Source: SpSt-333 sp040751955 | Lineage (GTDB): Bacteria; Bacteroidota; Ignavibacteria; UBA10030; UBA8401 | Assembly: GCA_040751955.1 (NCBI GenBank) | Contig: JBFMFY010000047.1 | Span: 1-24,782, forward strand | Direction of reading: 5' to 3' | Length of the DNA stretch: 24,782 nucleotides | Shown: positions 24,701 to 24,782 of the stretch, one piece after another | Layout of the letters: each line of letters starts with the position of its first letter | How positions within the stretch are numbered: position 1 is the stretch's first letter | Translations under genes and position numbers: made by a program | Notes under the pieces: generated by a model | The model's input: only the letters and a program-made list of their open reading frames with translations | Told to the model about the DNA's origin: nothing | Database searches by the model: none

Positions 24701-24782
24701 CCCTCAAGTGTTATATTGACCCCAAGAAGTGGTTCAGCGGTACCTTTTGCTGTAACCGTGCCGGATATTTTGCCGGTAACTC
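21703..24782 (-). CDS. TonB-dependent receptor with carboxypeptidase-like N-terminal domain (5' end outside window)
   Basis: 1025 residues are visible and the frame is open to the window edge, so the start and signal peptide are missing. Visible residues 1-85 form a carboxypeptidase regulatory-like domain (PLLGVNITLEGTAIGTVSD, DGRF..L.I.PG.Y.I.AS.IGY). EVIVVAQ at 90-96 could act as a TonB box. The plug domain spans about 100-240, with VIRGGDANQALFLVDGV and FNAEYGQLRSGVMNVVTKEG. The rest is a long outer-membrane barrel ending in the aromatic C-terminus LMLSFEF. These receptors import ligands across the outer membrane using TonB energy. It heads the visible receptor operon upstream of the chitin genes; chitin oligosaccharides are the likely ligand, by context only. 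The domain order is SusC-like, but no SusD follows. Confidence 0.92.
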   Translation of the reverse strand, partial: VTGKISGTVTAKGTAEPLLGVNITLEGTAIGTVSDVDGRFILLNISPGNYNIKASLIGYTPVTLQDVRVFIDQTSNVEFQLSESIISTSEVIVVAQRVVEKDVATSKVNISSEQLISLPIKSATEVASLQAGVESGLVIRGGDANQALFLVDGVTLRDPRNNSPMTSVPLSAISDVSIERGGFNAEYGQLRSGVMNVVTKEGMQNNYDVSLTLRYSPPARKYFGTSPYDPNSMWLRPYLDPSVAWNGTDSSGAWDFYTQRQYPLFVGWNKVSANLMTNQDSTDDFSPAAAQRLFMWQHRKREEAKQPDYNMDFGIGGPVPFVGEALGNLRFFAAYQNVREMFIIPLSRPDFFEDSWLFKLTSEPSSTVKINIIGTTGGSENIAVNGTEQANATDYIRTPFQIASNLSYQPFTTESRIFLDSYYSLATIKNNSIAAQVTYFPDTRSFLDSRVEFVERSYATRTQRMRDFNTMYEIYPGVFTNEAPFGWDPQPSVGVNGMLLGGHTGTTRDNTSTSTLTVKGNYTKQFGTHEMKAGVEFAYNTLNVDYGIINLVFPESNNAIRWDANPIRGAAYIQDKIEYQGFIGNFGLRMDYNDPNILWPVVDPFDQSFFAAGYNPSFVSIPTKRSETQFVFSPRVSISHPITEDSKLFFNYGHYKQIPTYEQMLRMSRGAWKELKLLGAPDIKMERTIAYELGFDQSIADDFLVQIAGFYRDISNQQSEVRYRNTEGNVDYRVITNDGYQDIRGIEATFRKSMQGWWTGFINYTYQVSSSGRFNKGEINEDPSAQRQYDARTINLYQSRPIPTPFARMNVTFFTPKDYGVDAGGISLFGNWTFSLLGDWRDGGYITSPNQVVTEPNNVEVVDWYNLNIRVSKQIEIATAKVSFFMDVNNVLNLKRLSRVGFYDFNDYLDYFNSLHLPKNKAYTNIVGEDKFGDYRDDGIAFQPIEQVGTVSGFTPAANRRSAIYYDNSTNKYMKYTGTSWSEVDAATMNKILDDKAYIDMPNQSSFNFLDPRDIYFGLMLSFEF

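Overview
The window is a densely packed, single-direction stretch: all 15 supported protein genes lie on the minus strand, so transcription runs from high to low coordinates. There is no gene-free stretch longer than about 220 bases. I see no tRNA, rRNA, CRISPR array, insertion sequence or broken gene. Exported proteins end in type IX secretion (T9SS) sorting domains that open with a motif like LEQNYPNPFNPTTSIRYSL. Together with a PorV-type outer-membrane protein and a TonB-dependent receptor with a carboxypeptidase-like N-terminal domain, this points to a Gram-negative member of the Bacteroidetes/Chlorobi/Ignavibacteria branch. The 'YPNPFNP' flavour is most typical of Ignavibacteria and relatives. 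This placement is from family knowledge; no marker gene is present.

Region A (about 17,240-24,782) is an outer-membrane and surface cassette. In order of transcription it holds a TonB-dependent receptor (5' end outside the window), a ~690-residue exported protein with a fibronectin-III-like region and divergent sorting domain, a PorV/PorQ-family barrel, and a lipoprotein with an IPT/TIG domain and a propeller-like C-terminal part. Gaps are 4-32 bases, so this is very probably one operon. No SusD homologue is seen.

Region B (about 6,010-17,030) is a chitin-degradation set. It encodes a secreted protein with two tandem beta-sandwich (carbohydrate-binding-like) domains, a secreted polysaccharide deacetylase, a T9SS-exported GH18 chitinase, an AmpG-like major facilitator permease, and a second GH18 chitinase without a sorting domain. 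Next come a GH94 N,N'-diacetylchitobiose phosphorylase and a ROK-family regulator, followed by a hairpin terminator at 6011-6036. The inferred flow is surface chitin binding and cleavage, passage of oligomers through the outer membrane (probably via the region A receptor), further trimming by the second chitinase, and import of the disaccharide by the permease. Phosphorolysis would then give GlcNAc-1-phosphate plus GlcNAc, with the ROK protein sensing an intermediate.

Region C (about 117-5,958) looks unrelated to chitin. It holds a uroporphyrinogen-decarboxylase-like (MtaA/CmuA type) methyltransferase, a sodium:solute symporter, a RACo-type ATP-dependent corrinoid activator, and a protein resembling the B12-dependent methionine synthase activation domain. 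The last three overlap by 4 and 8 bases. This reads as uptake and corrinoid-dependent demethylation of a methylated compound, but no corrinoid-binding protein is in the window; it may lie beyond position 1.
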